A DNA stretch of 64,000 nucleotides from Tropicibacter alexandrii (GTDB lineage: Bacteria; Pseudomonadota; Alphaproteobacteria; Rhodobacterales; Rhodobacteraceae). The notes under the pieces are model-generated. The model searched no databases. It saw nothing but the letters and a program-made list of their open reading frames with translations, and was not told where the DNA came from. A program made the translations under genes and the position numbers. Every line of letters starts with the position of its first letter. Positions within the stretch are counted from its first letter, which is position 1. Shown piece after piece: positions 36,874 through 44,791 of the stretch. The stretch lies in assembly GCF_003667315.2 (NCBI RefSeq), contig NZ_RCTZ02000001.1, forward strand, positions 62,001-126,000, given 5' to 3'.

Positions 36874-38001
36874 TCAGTAGACTTTGCCGTCCTCGACGCG
36901 TTGCGAAAACTCGGTCTCCGCCCCGGTCATCAGGATCTTGGCCTGACCGACCCAGTCATCGCGGGTCACGCGGCCCTTGAAGCCGGTCAGGTTGGCATTG
37001 ACCCAAGCGATTTCCTGATCGGTCCAAGCGGCGATCTGGTCAAAGTGATAGATCCCCATGCTGTGGCACAGCTTTTCCAGCTTGGGGCCGATCCCCTTGA
37101 TTTCCTTCAGGTTATCCGGACCACCTTCACGCGGAGCGTCCATCATGGCGGGCTTTTCGCCCTCGCCCGTGCCCTCAAGCTTGCCATCCTTGTCGAAATC
37201 CTCGGAAGTGTCGCCGGTCGTGGCCGCCGCATCACCGCCCTCGTATTTCCAGCTGCCCTTGCGCGACGCGAGGTCCGCCTCTCCGGCCAGCGGTTTCGAG
37301 GGCTTCAGGCCAGAGCCGCCTTCGGGCGCCTCAGAACTGGGCTTGGCGTCGGTGGGTTCAGCGGGTTCCGTGGTCTCAGCAGCCGGTTCCGCAGGCTCGG
37401 ATTTGGCGGCTTCCGGTTCGGCCGGCTCGGCTTTTGCCGCATCCGGTTCCGCACTTTCGTCCGCGCCGTCGCCCTCATATCGCCACGAGCCTTTGCGCGA
37501 GGACAGCTCGGCTTGCCCGGCCAAGGCCTTGGACGGCTTCACCTTGTACTCCCCATCGCTTGAGGCCTGCGGCGTCTCGGCCTCGGCGGTTTCCCCGTCA
37601 TCCGAGGTCTCCGCCGGTTCGATATCGCTGTCATCCGCGCTGGCCTCGGCCTCGACCTCGGCGCTTTGCGCTTCGGCCTCCTCCGCCTGCTTCGCAACCT
37701 CGGCGCGGGCTGCCTGCGCTTCACCGGCGGCCGCACCCGGCTTGACCTCATCGGGCACAAGCGCGCCCATGCCGCCTGCGCTGCCGGGCACTGCCGTTTC
37801 GCGCGGGGCTGGCTTGGGCAGTGGCGCGCAGAACAGCCAGTTGAAAAGCAGCCCCAGAAGGGCAAAGGCCAATCCGCCGAGGATGATCGCCGTCAGCACC
37901 GATTTCTGCCCCGCCACGACCAGCATCACGATGGTGAACAACCCCATCAGCGCCGCTGCGCCCCAGCACTTGGCCGAACATCCGCTGTTCATGTCATTCA
38001 T
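36874..38001 (-). CDS. Membrane-anchored helix-hairpin-helix protein 2 of the nuo cluster
   Basis: A 375-residue protein. Two N-terminal membrane helices (about 11-32 and 34-57) are followed by a long acidic Ala/Glu/Pro linker and a C-terminal HHH domain (about 297-365; [40 protein letters not shown]). The last 80 residues are nearly collinear with the end of NuoE, including the tail RVxDGxVY. Within the linker a 25-residue motif occurs twice, near 153 and 231 (K-P-S-K-x-L-A-G-x-A-x-L, then SRKGSW[R/K]YEG). The membrane anchor and shared domain suggest a scaffold at complex I or one linking it to nucleic acid; neither is shown. Confidence 0.78.
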   Translation of the reverse strand: MNDMNSGCSAKCWGAAALMGLFTIVMLVVAGQKSVLTAIILGGLAFALLGLLFNWLFCAPLPKPAPRETAVPGSAGGMGALVPDEVKPGAAAGEAQAARAEVAKQAEEAEAQSAEVEAEASADDSDIEPAETSDDGETAEAETPQASSDGEYKVKPSKALAGQAELSSRKGSWRYEGDGADESAEPDAAKAEPAEPEAAKSEPAEPAAETTEPAEPTDAKPSSEAPEGGSGLKPSKPLAGEADLASRKGSWKYEGGDAAATTGDTSEDFDKDGKLEGTGEGEKPAMMDAPREGGPDNLKEIKGIGPKLEKLCHSMGIYHFDQIAAWTDQEIAWVNANLTGFKGRVTRDDWVGQAKILMTGAETEFSQRVEDGKVY

Positions 38002-38021
38002 CCCTCATCCCTCCCAATGAA

Positions 38022-38042
38022 TTGACTTTTCGTTGAGTCAAC
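38022..38042. repeat. Overlapping dyads before HHH protein 2
   Basis: TTGACT...AGTCAA (38022-38041) overlaps the shorter dyad GTTGA-G-TCAAC (38032-38042), 20-40 bp from the start codon and downstream of a terminator. It may be an operator or promoter for the HHH genes; a convincing -10 box is not seen. Confidence 0.35.
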
Positions 38043-38104
38043 TATTGCGTGGTGAAGGCCAAAGGGCAAATGCGGAAATCGCCCCTGCCCCGACACTTTA
38101 GGCG

Positions 38105-38137
38105 TAAAACAAAAGGCCCGGGCAAAACCCGGGCCTT
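38105..38137 (-). terminator. Internal terminator between nuoE and the HHH genes
   Basis: The perfect 10-bp stem AAGGCCCGGG/CCCGGGCCTT with a 5-nt loop is followed on the minus strand by TTTTGTTTTAC. It lies 22 bp after the nuoE stop, inside the nuo cluster, and should lower or end read-through towards nuoF. Confidence 0.85.
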
Positions 38138-38158
38138 CGTTGCACAATTTGCGACCGA

Positions 38159-39331
38159 TCAATAGACGTCGCCATCCTTGACCCGGTTCGAGAAGTCGGT
38201 CTCGCCGCCCCCGGCGAGGACCTTGGCCTGCGCGACCCATTCGTCGCGGCTGGCACGGCCCCGGAAGCCTTCGAGATTGGCATCGACCCACGCCAGTTCC
38301 GCCTCGGTCCAAGCCGCGATCTGGTCGAAATGATAGAAGCCAAGGCTGTTGAGCAGCTTTTCCAGCTTCGGGCCGACGCCCTTGATCTGCTTGAGATCGT
38401 CGGGTTTGCCGTCGCGCGCTTCGGTCAAGCCAGCGGGCTTTTCGCCCACATCGTCCGCCTCGGCCGCAGGGGCCGTGGTTTCGCCGGACGGCGTCGACTT
38501 GCTGTCGGGTTTCGCCTTGGGCTGGGCCTTGGCCTCGCGCTCGTCGATGCCGGTCTTGTCGACGGGTTCACCGGCAGACGGCTTGATCTTGACCTCGCCG
38601 CCATCCTCGGCGCGGGAGCCGGACTGGTCACCCCAAGGCGCGCGCAGCGGCACCTCGGTGCCGTCGATGCGCTTGACCGTGTCGCCGATGTCATGTGCCA
38701 ACTGGGCGCTGGCGTTCAGCGTGATGTTGGCGTTGACGAATTCCGTCAGCGAGGTCAGGCCGCCCTCGGGCTCGGCACCAAAGCGGCTGTTCTGCGGGCC
38801 GACCTGCGGCACCTCGCCCTTGGCCAGACGGTCGAGCAGGTCGCGCAACCCGTCGGCGGTCAAATCCTCGTAGTAATCCTTGCCGATCTGGGCCATCGGC
38901 GCGTTCGTGCAGGCCCCGAGGCATTCCACCTCTTCCCACGAGAACTTGCCATCGGCGGACAGGGCATGCGGCTTGTCGGCGATCTTTTCGCGGCAGACGG
39001 CGATCAGGTCCTCGGCGCCGCAGATCATGCAGGACAGGGTGCCGCAGATCTGCACATGCGCGACCGAGCCGACCGGCTGCAACTGGAACATGAAGTAAAA
39101 GGTCGCAACCTCGAGGGCGCGGATATAGGCCAGATCGAGCATGTCGGCGACGTGTTCGATGGCGGGACGGGTCAACCAGCCCTCCTGCTCCTGCGCGCGC
39201 CACAAGAGCGGGATGATGGCGCTGGCCTGACGCCCCGCCGGGTACTTGGTGATCTGCTCCTTGGCCCAGGCGAGGTTGGCCGGGGTGAATTCGAAGCTCT
39301 CGGGTTGCTCGTGATGCAGCCTGCGCAGCAT
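38159..39331 (-). CDS. nuoE: NADH-quinone oxidoreductase subunit E with a C-terminal HHH extension
   Basis: A 390-residue protein. The first 180 residues are the standard 2Fe-2S thioredoxin-like NuoE domain, with ligands Cys96, Cys101, Cys137 and Cys141 and the signature [11 protein letters not shown]. coli NuoE ends near residue 166. Here a long linker rich in Lys, Asp and Pro (about 200-310) leads to an HHH domain (about 313-380; [40 protein letters not shown]) and the tail DGDVY. Rhodobacterial NuoE is commonly annotated in this long form. The start at 39331 ([11 protein letters not shown]) is typical. The NuoE domain passes electrons near FMN; the extension is of unknown role. Confidence 0.93.
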   Translation of the reverse strand: MLRRLHHEQPESFEFTPANLAWAKEQITKYPAGRQASAIIPLLWRAQEQEGWLTRPAIEHVADMLDLAYIRALEVATFYFMFQLQPVGSVAHVQICGTLSCMICGAEDLIAVCREKIADKPHALSADGKFSWEEVECLGACTNAPMAQIGKDYYEDLTADGLRDLLDRLAKGEVPQVGPQNSRFGAEPEGGLTSLTEFVNANITLNASAQLAHDIGDTVKRIDGTEVPLRAPWGDQSGSRAEDGGEVKIKPSAGEPVDKTGIDEREAKAQPKAKPDSKSTPSGETTAPAAEADDVGEKPAGLTEARDGKPDDLKQIKGVGPKLEKLLNSLGFYHFDQIAAWTEAELAWVDANLEGFRGRASRDEWVAQAKVLAGGGETDFSNRVKDGDVY

Positions 39332-39351
39332 GCCGTCTCTCCGTCTTACGT

Positions 39352-39404
39352 CAGGGACAGCCGCCCCCGGTTCATCCAATCGCCCGTATCGGGGGCTGTC
39401 CGCA
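39352..39404. repeat. Imperfect hairpin upstream of nuoE
   Basis: GGACAGCC(GCC)CCCG pairs with CGGGGGCTGTCC about 25 bases on, with a 3-nt bulge. It is adjacent to the 26-bp palindrome. Confidence 0.35.
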
Positions 39405-39405
39405 A

Positions 39406-39431
39406 GTAGGATGGGTGATCACCCATCCTAC
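39406..39431. repeat. 26-bp perfect palindrome between nuoE and a lipoprotein gene
   Basis: GTAGGATGGGTGA and its complement TCACCCATCCTAC meet with no loop, 7 bp from the lipoprotein stop. The same GTAGGATGGGT...ACCCATCC motif recurs at 48088-48110 inside a coding gene. It has no T-run. Confidence 0.75.
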
Positions 39432-39437
39432 CTCATG

Positions 39438-39728
39438 TCACACGTCCTTGGGGGCACAAGCGCCGGTGATCAGGCGCACGCCGCCATTCTCCAGCCCGAC
39501 GGCCTGCTCTTGGGCGACGCGGTATTGCGCCACTTCGACGACCTTCTCGCGGGGCAACCCGGTTTGCAGTTCCACCGGCAGGTAATCGCTTTCGCCGACG
39601 AGATCGCAGCCGATCGAGGCCACCGCCGCGTCGAAATTCGCCAGATCCGCCTCGGTCACGTCCTTGGGCGCCATGACACACCCGGCAGTCACCGCGAGGG
39701 CCGCCATTCCGCACACGATCTTCTTCAT
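39438..39728 (-). CDS. Small lipoprotein between nuoD and nuoE
   Basis: A 96-residue predicted lipoprotein with signal and lipobox TAGC (Cys17). The mature part begins VMAPKDVTEADLANFD and includes cysteines in ASIGCDLVGESDY and TGACAPKDV, which may form a disulfide. ATG at 39728 follows AGGAGGG. No family is recognised. It lies 25 bp after nuoD and is probably co-transcribed. Confidence 0.78.
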   Translation of the reverse strand: MKKIVCGMAALAVTAGCVMAPKDVTEADLANFDAAVASIGCDLVGESDYLPVELQTGLPREKVVEVAQYRVAQEQAVGLENGGVRLITGACAPKDV

Positions 39729-39753
39729 GGTCATCCCTCCTGCCCGTCCGCGC

Positions 39754-40977
39754 TCAGCGGTCGATCTCGCCGAACACCACGTCCATGGTGCCGATGATCG
39801 CCGCAACGTCCGCCAGTTGGTGGCCAGTCGCCACATGGTCCATCGCCTGCAAATGCAGGAAGCCGGGCGCGCGCAGCTTGGCGCGATACGGCTTGTTGGT
39901 GCCATCGGCCACCAGATACACGCCGAACTCGCCCTTGGGCGCCTCGACCGCGCAATAGACCTCGCCCGCCGGAACGTGGAAGCCCTCGGTATACAGCTTG
40001 AAGTGGTGGATCAGCGCTTCCATCGAGGTCTTCATCTCGCCGCGCTTCGGGGGGGTGAACTTGCCGCGGGCCAGCACATCGCCTTGGCCCTCGGGCGCGC
40101 GCAGCTTGGCAATCGCCTGATGGATGATCTTGATGCTCTCGCGCATCTCGGCCATGCGGCAGAGATACCGATCGTAGCAATCGCCATTCTTGCCCACCGG
40201 GATCTGGAAGTCGAACTCGTCGTAGCATTCATAGGGCTGCGCGCGGCGCAGGTCCCAAGCCAGCCCCGACCCGCGCACCATCACGCCGGAGAAGCCCCAG
40301 TCGTTGATCTCTTCTTCGGTGACCACACCGATATCGCAGTTACGCTGCTTGAAGATTCGGTTCTCGGTCAGCAGGTCGTCGATGTCCTGAAGCCGCGCCG
40401 GGAATTCATTCGCCCAGGTCTCGATATCGTCGATCAGCTTCGGGGACAGATCCTGATGGACGCCACCGGGGCGGAAATAGGCCGCGTGCAGACGCGCACC
40501 GCAGGCCCGCTCGTAGAATTCCATCAGCTTTTCGCGTTCCTCGAAGCCCCAGAGCGGCGGCGTCAGCGCACCCACATCCATGGCCTGCGTCGTGACGTTC
40601 AGCAGGTGGTTCAGAATACGCCCGATTTCCGAATACAGAACCCGGATCAGCGAGCCACGGCGCGGCACCTCGATGCCGGTCAGCTTTTCGATGGCCAGAC
40701 ACCAGGCATGTTCCTGGTTCATCGGTGCGACGTAATCGAGCCGGTCGAAATAGGGCAGGTTCTGCAGGTAGGTCCGGCTCTCCATGAGCTTTTCCGTACC
40801 GCGATGCAGCAGGCCGATATGCGGGTCGCAGCGTTCCACGATCTCGCCATCCAGCTCCAGCACCAGACGCAGCACGCCGTGCGCCGCGGGGTGTTGAGGC
40901 CCGAAATTGATGTTGAAGTTGCGGATCTTCTGCTCGCCCGTCAGGGCGTCTTCGAAACCTTTGGAGCCGTCCATCAT
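39754..40977 (-). CDS. nuoD: NADH-quinone oxidoreductase subunit D
   Basis: A 407-residue 49-kDa-type subunit. [22 protein letters not shown], the quinone-site His and Tyr, and [14 protein letters not shown] are conserved. It forms most of the quinone-binding pocket with NuoB. It is separate from NuoC, unlike the fused NuoCD of E. coli. The start overlaps the stop of the small A+T-rich gene upstream (ATGA). Confidence 0.98.
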   Translation of the reverse strand: MMDGSKGFEDALTGEQKIRNFNINFGPQHPAAHGVLRLVLELDGEIVERCDPHIGLLHRGTEKLMESRTYLQNLPYFDRLDYVAPMNQEHAWCLAIEKLTGIEVPRRGSLIRVLYSEIGRILNHLLNVTTQAMDVGALTPPLWGFEEREKLMEFYERACGARLHAAYFRPGGVHQDLSPKLIDDIETWANEFPARLQDIDDLLTENRIFKQRNCDIGVVTEEEINDWGFSGVMVRGSGLAWDLRRAQPYECYDEFDFQIPVGKNGDCYDRYLCRMAEMRESIKIIHQAIAKLRAPEGQGDVLARGKFTPPKRGEMKTSMEALIHHFKLYTEGFHVPAGEVYCAVEAPKGEFGVYLVADGTNKPYRAKLRAPGFLHLQAMDHVATGHQLADVAAIIGTMDVVFGEIDR

Positions 40978-41204
40978 TTGGATTTTTCTCCGTCTGAGAG
41001 TGCTATTAGCCACAGAAAGACAATTATAGCAATGTTGCCGACCCACAGGAAAAAGCAAAGTAAGCTGAGGTACTTGCTATATCCATAACGGGGCATAATC
41101 TTCCAGAATGCGGCAACAGCCAACAAATTAAGAGCGAGCAGAATCACACCCGGGAGAAGAAGTGATAGGAGACCTATCCATCCAATTTCTCCTTGGCTCA
41201 TCAT
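40974..41204 (-). CDS. A+T-rich gene for a 76-residue two-helix membrane protein
   Basis: A 76-residue protein with two strongly hydrophobic helices (about 10-33 and 46-68) joined by a basic loop (PRYGYSKY) and ending EKSK. By hand count the gene is about 44% G+C, far below the flanking nuoC and nuoD. It still fits the operon exactly: ATG overlaps the nuoC stop and its stop overlaps the nuoD start, both as 4-bp ATGA. No family is recognised. Base composition suggests recent acquisition; exact coupling at both ends suggests that translation is retained. Confidence 0.75.
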   Translation of the reverse strand: MMSQGEIGWIGLLSLLLPGVILLALNLLAVAAFWKIMPRYGYSKYLSLLCFFLWVGNIAIIVFLWLIALSDGEKSK

Positions 41205-41791
41205 TTCGCCTCTTTTTCGTCACCCGGCAGCACGTATTTTGCGCCTTCCCACGGGGACATGAAATCGAACTGGCGGTATTCCTGAACGAGGCTCACCGGC
41301 TCGTAGACGACGCGCTTCTGCTCTTCGTCATAGCGCACTTCGGTGTAGCCGGTCGTCGGGAAGTCCTTGCGCAGCGGATAGCCGCGAAAGCCGTAATCCG
41401 TCAGGATGCGGCGCAGGTCCGGGTGCCCCGAGAACAGGATGCCGAACATGTCGAACACCTCGCGCTCGAACCAGTTCGCGCTGGGATGCACCGACACGAT
41501 CGACGGCACCATCTCATCCTCGCGAACAGACACCCGCAGGCGGATGCGCTGGTTCTGGTACATCGACAGGAAGTGGTAGACCACGTCGAACCGCTTGGCC
41601 CGCTCGGGGTAGTCGACGCCGGTGATATCCACCAGCGAGGTGAAGCGGCAGGTCGGATCGGTTTTCAGGAACTCGACGAAACCGGCGATGTTCTGCGGGG
41701 CGACATCGACGTTCAGCTCGTCATGGGTCACGTCCCAGGCGATCACGCAATCCGGGCGCTTCATCTCGATATGGGTGCCAAGTTCGTTCAT
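41201..41791 (-). CDS. nuoC: NADH-quinone oxidoreductase subunit C
   Basis: A 196-residue 30-kDa-type subunit. [51 protein letters not shown] and the end region are the conserved signature. It packs against NuoD in the peripheral arm and holds no cofactor. The start overlaps the nuoB stop by 4 bp. Confidence 0.97.
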   Translation of the reverse strand: MNELGTHIEMKRPDCVIAWDVTHDELNVDVAPQNIAGFVEFLKTDPTCRFTSLVDITGVDYPERAKRFDVVYHFLSMYQNQRIRLRVSVREDEMVPSIVSVHPSANWFEREVFDMFGILFSGHPDLRRILTDYGFRGYPLRKDFPTTGYTEVRYDEEQKRVVYEPVSLVQEYRQFDFMSPWEGAKYVLPGDEKEAK

Positions 41792-42321
41792 CGTGTGATC
41801 GTCCCCGTGCGGCGGATCTTGCGTTGCAGCGCCATGATGCCATAGACCAGCGCCTCCGCCGTGGGCGGGCAGCCCGGCACGTAGACGTCGACCGGCACGA
41901 TGCGGTCACAACCGCGCACCACCGAGTAGCTGTAGTGATAATAGCCGCCGCCATTGGCGCAGGACCCCATCGAGATCACATAGCGCGGTTCCGGCATCTG
42001 GTCATAGACCTTGCGCAGCGCCGGGGCCATCTTGTTGGTCAGCGTGCCTGCCACGATCATCAGGTCGGACTGGCGCGGCGAGGCGCGCGGCGCGGTGCCG
42101 AACCGTTCCAGATCGTAACGCGGCATCGAGGAATGCATCATCTCGACCGCGCAGCAGGCCAGACCAAAGGTCATCCAGTGCAGCGAGCCGGTGCGCGCCC
42201 AGTTGATGATGTCCTCGGTCGAGGTCAGCAGAAAGCCCTTGTCCTGCAACTCGCGGTTCAGCGTCTGGGTCGCAACCTCACGGTCAGGCCCGGCGGTGTT
42301 CGCCCCGGTCATCACTCCCAT
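41788..42321 (-). CDS. nuoB: NADH-quinone oxidoreductase subunit B (cluster N2)
   Basis: A 177-residue subunit. The tandem cysteines in [10 protein letters not shown], with [10 protein letters not shown] and [11 protein letters not shown], hold cluster N2, the electron donor to quinone. The start is taken at 42321, with GGGG 8 bases before it; 42312, which overlaps the nuoA stop as TGATG, or 42342 are alternatives. NuoB with NuoD forms the quinone site. Confidence 0.96.
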   Translation of the reverse strand: MGVMTGANTAGPDREVATQTLNRELQDKGFLLTSTEDIINWARTGSLHWMTFGLACCAVEMMHSSMPRYDLERFGTAPRASPRQSDLMIVAGTLTNKMAPALRKVYDQMPEPRYVISMGSCANGGGYYHYSYSVVRGCDRIVPVDVYVPGCPPTAEALVYGIMALQRKIRRTGTITR

Positions 42322-42677
42322 TCCAGTGCCCCCTTCTTCCATTCATAGGCAAAGCCCGCGGTCAGCACCGCAAGGAACACCATCATCGACCAGAAGCTGA
42401 CCATCGACATGTCTGCAAAGGTCACGGCCCATGGGAACAGGAACGCGATTTCCAGATCGAAGATGATGAACAGGATCGACACCAGGTAAAAGCGCACGTC
42501 GAACTTCATCCGTGCGTCGTCAAAGGCGTTGAACCCGCATTCATAGGCGGACACCTTCTCCGGGTCGGGGTTGCGCACCGCCAGAACGACGGCCGCGAGG
42601 ATCAGAACGATCCCGAGGCCGATGGCGACGGCCAGGAAAATGAGGATGGGAAGGTATTCCCGCAGCATCTCTTCCAC
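42312..42677 (-). CDS. nuoA: NADH-quinone oxidoreductase subunit A
   Basis: A 121-residue subunit with three membrane helices. [44 protein letters not shown] is the recognised region: the loop with Cys and the Asp/Glu pair of helix 2. It sits at the quinone-cavity end of the membrane arm. It is the first nuo gene; a possible promoter lies about 60-85 bp upstream. Confidence 0.97.
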   Translation of the reverse strand: MEEMLREYLPILIFLAVAIGLGIVLILAAVVLAVRNPDPEKVSAYECGFNAFDDARMKFDVRFYLVSILFIIFDLEIAFLFPWAVTFADMSMVSFWSMMVFLAVLTAGFAYEWKKGALEWE

Positions 42678-42735
42678 GAGGCGGCTCCTTCGGAGTGAGG
42701 GCGCGGGCGCGCCCGGATCGCAAGTCTGCGCCTGA

Positions 42736-42762
42736 CTTATCCCCGGTACGTGTCAGGGTCAA
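42736..42762 (-). promoter_or_regulatory. Possible promoter of the nuo cluster
   Basis: On the minus strand TTGACC and GATAAG are separated by 15 bp, about 60-85 bp before nuoA. The spacing is short and the -10 only fair, but it is the best match in the 220-bp upstream region. Confidence 0.35.
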
Positions 42763-42897
42763 CACGGCGCGCACCTGTTCAATGGATTGATTTCGGTGAC
42801 AGTCCCGGCGGGTCTTCGGGCATTTTTTCTTTGCGCACAAGGGTATAGGGCGACAATGCCTTGATTTCGCGCAAAATGCCGCGCGGATGCGTCGCGG

Positions 42898-43281
42898 TCA
42901 GCCCTTCAGCGTGACGATCATGACATAGGCCGCGAGTCCCGCCATCACCAAGGTGATCGGAAACCACAGCGCCCGTTCGCGGGGGGATGGCGTGATCCCG
43001 TTGAGGATACAGGTCACCACGCTGACCGCCAGCGCCGCCCAGCCTGTCCAGCGCGGCCAGCCGAGCCCGGGAAACCCCGCCGCGCTGAGCATCGCCAGCC
43101 CTTGGAACAGCAGCACCGGGATCGACACCGCCGCCACGATCCGGCCCCTGACCGGCAAGGCCCCCTCGTGCTGGCCGCCTTGCGTATAGGCGCCCAAAGG
43201 CGCGCCCGCGATCAGCGCGACCTGAAAGAAGGCAATCGCCAGACAGCCCGTCGCATATAGATGTGCGATCTGGATCAGCAC
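42898..43281 (-). CDS. Four-helix membrane protein of unknown function
   Basis: A 127-residue protein with four predicted helices (about 5-27, 47-68, 76-96 and 104-124). It contains ALIAGAPLGAYTQGGQHEGALP, which occurs in small conserved membrane proteins of this class; no function is known to me. It overlaps the HMG-CoA lyase gene by 7 bp. A 220-bp gap before nuoA carries no convincing gene. Confidence 0.75.
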   Translation of the reverse strand: MLIQIAHLYATGCLAIAFFQVALIAGAPLGAYTQGGQHEGALPVRGRIVAAVSIPVLLFQGLAMLSAAGFPGLGWPRWTGWAALAVSVVTCILNGITPSPRERALWFPITLVMAGLAAYVMIVTLKG

Positions 43282-44129
43282 GCGCGCAAGGCCCGCGCCA
43301 TCTGCGCCGCCTCCGCGATCAGGGCGCGGTCCAACCCGGTGTCAAAGCCCTTGTCGGTCAGCAGGTCATACACCTTTTCCGTGGCCACATTGCCCGCCGC
43401 GCCGGGCGCGTAGGGACAACCGCCCAAGCCCCCCACGGCGGCGTCGAAGACCCGCACCCCCTTGTCCAGCGCCACCTCGATATTGGCCAGCGCCATGCCG
43501 CCCGTGTCGTGGAAATGCCCGGCCAACTGCGCGGCGGGCATCTCTTCCAGCACCGCGTCCAGCATGGCCGCGACCGCCTCGGGCGTGCCGCGCCCGATCG
43601 TGTCGCCAAGGCTCACTTCGTAGCAGCCCATGTCGCGCAGGGCCGCCACGACCCCGGCCACTTCGAATGGGTCCACCGCCCCGTCATAAGGACACTCGAC
43701 CACGCAGGACACATAGCCCCGCACCGGCAGGTTCGCGGCACGCGCCGCCTCGACCACCGGCTTGAACCGGTCGAGCGCCTCGGCGCGGGTGGCGTTGATA
43801 TTGGCCTTCGAAAACCCTTCGGAGGCCGAGCCGAACACCGCGACCTCATCGGCGCCCGCCTCAAGAGCGCGCTCCAACCCCTTGAGATTCGGCGTCAAAG
43901 CGGCATAGCGCACGCCCGGCGCACGGGTGATGCCCGCCAAGACATCACCGCTATCGGCCATTTGCGGCACCCATTTCGGGCTGACGAAGCTGGCGCATTC
44001 GATCCGCCGAAACCCGGCCCGCGACAGCAGGTTGACCAGAGCGATCTTGTCCGCCGTGGCGATCTGCGCGGTTTCGTTCTGCAAACCGTCACGCGGCCCG
44101 ACTTCGAAGATCTCGACCCGCTCGCTCAT
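43275..44129 (-). CDS. mvaB: Hydroxymethylglutaryl-CoA lyase
   Basis: A 284-residue TIM-barrel lyase. EVGPRDGLQNE (metal/base at the N-terminus), SFVSPKWVPQMAD, and HFHDTGGMALAN with the C-terminal GGLGGCPYAPGAAGNVATE loop (catalytic Cys) are the diagnostic sites. It splits HMG-CoA into acetyl-CoA and acetoacetate, the last step of leucine breakdown. The start at 44129 overlaps the GST stop (ATGA). Confidence 0.96.
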   Translation of the reverse strand: MSERVEIFEVGPRDGLQNETAQIATADKIALVNLLSRAGFRRIECASFVSPKWVPQMADSGDVLAGITRAPGVRYAALTPNLKGLERALEAGADEVAVFGSASEGFSKANINATRAEALDRFKPVVEAARAANLPVRGYVSCVVECPYDGAVDPFEVAGVVAALRDMGCYEVSLGDTIGRGTPEAVAAMLDAVLEEMPAAQLAGHFHDTGGMALANIEVALDKGVRVFDAAVGGLGGCPYAPGAAGNVATEKVYDLLTDKGFDTGLDRALIAEAAQMARALRAC

Positions 44130-44791
44130 GCCTCGGGCACCGGATAAAAATCCTGCGCGTAGAACCGCTGTGCGCCTTCGCGCGCCACACAGCGCTGAAA
44201 AGAGGGCCGGTCCTGAATGCGCGCCCAATAGGCTTCGAGCTTGGGAAATTGTGTCATGTCAACGTAATAGCGCGTGGCGAACAGGTTGAAGCCGAACATG
44301 ATATCCGCCGCCGAAAAGCCCGATTTCAGCAGCCAGTCATGTTCCATCCGCGCTTCCATCCCGGCCAGCGTCTGGCGCAGCCGCGCCACGTTCAGCTTGA
44401 CCACGATGGGCGAGGGTTTCGCCGGGGGCCGCAGGAACACCATTTGCAGGTTCAACTGCTCGATCAGGCTGGCCATCGTTTCCGCATAGTGCAGCCATTG
44501 CAGGAATTCGGGCCGTTCCGGGCTGTTCACGGGGCGGTTCAAGGCCGGGGCGTAAACCTCTGTCAGGTATTCGATAATCGCGCCGGATTCGGACATCTCC
44601 AAGCCGTCGAACTCGATCGCCGGAATGCGCGTCGCGGGCGAGACGCGGCGCAGGTCGCTTTGCGCCATCTCCTTGGTGCCGATGCGGTGCTCGATCACTT
44701 CGAGCCCGCCAAAAACCTCCTCGCCGATCTCCTCGATCAGCCAAAGCACCCGGAAAGAGCGCCCATATTGAACGTGATGCAGCTTGATCAT
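44126..44791 (-). CDS. Glutathione S-transferase family protein
   Basis: A 221-residue protein with an N-terminal thioredoxin-like GST domain (YGRSFRVLWLIEEIG, then ATRIPAIEFDGLEMSESGAIIEYL with the cis-Pro and ES motif binding glutathione) and a helical C-terminal domain. Its position between the carboxylase and lyase genes, with 4-bp overlaps on both sides, ties it to the leucine operon; its substrate there is unknown. Confidence 0.92.
   Translation of the reverse strand: MIKLHHVQYGRSFRVLWLIEEIGEEVFGGLEVIEHRIGTKEMAQSDLRRVSPATRIPAIEFDGLEMSESGAIIEYLTEVYAPALNRPVNSPERPEFLQWLHYAETMASLIEQLNLQMVFLRPPAKPSPIVVKLNVARLRQTLAGMEARMEHDWLLKSGFSAADIMFGFNLFATRYYVDMTQFPKLEAYWARIQDRPSFQRCVAREGAQRFYAQDFYPVPEA

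Noticed and set aside
40974-41204. Insertion sequence remnant as the source of the A+T-rich gene
   Set aside because: No terminal inverted repeats, target duplication or transposase fragment is visible, and the gene fits exactly between nuoC and nuoD.
42678-42897. A short minus-strand frame upstream of nuoA (about 42779-42967)
   Set aside because: Its reading frame overlaps the membrane-protein gene, has no ribosome site and no start near the part that looks protein-like. I treat the region as promoter DNA.
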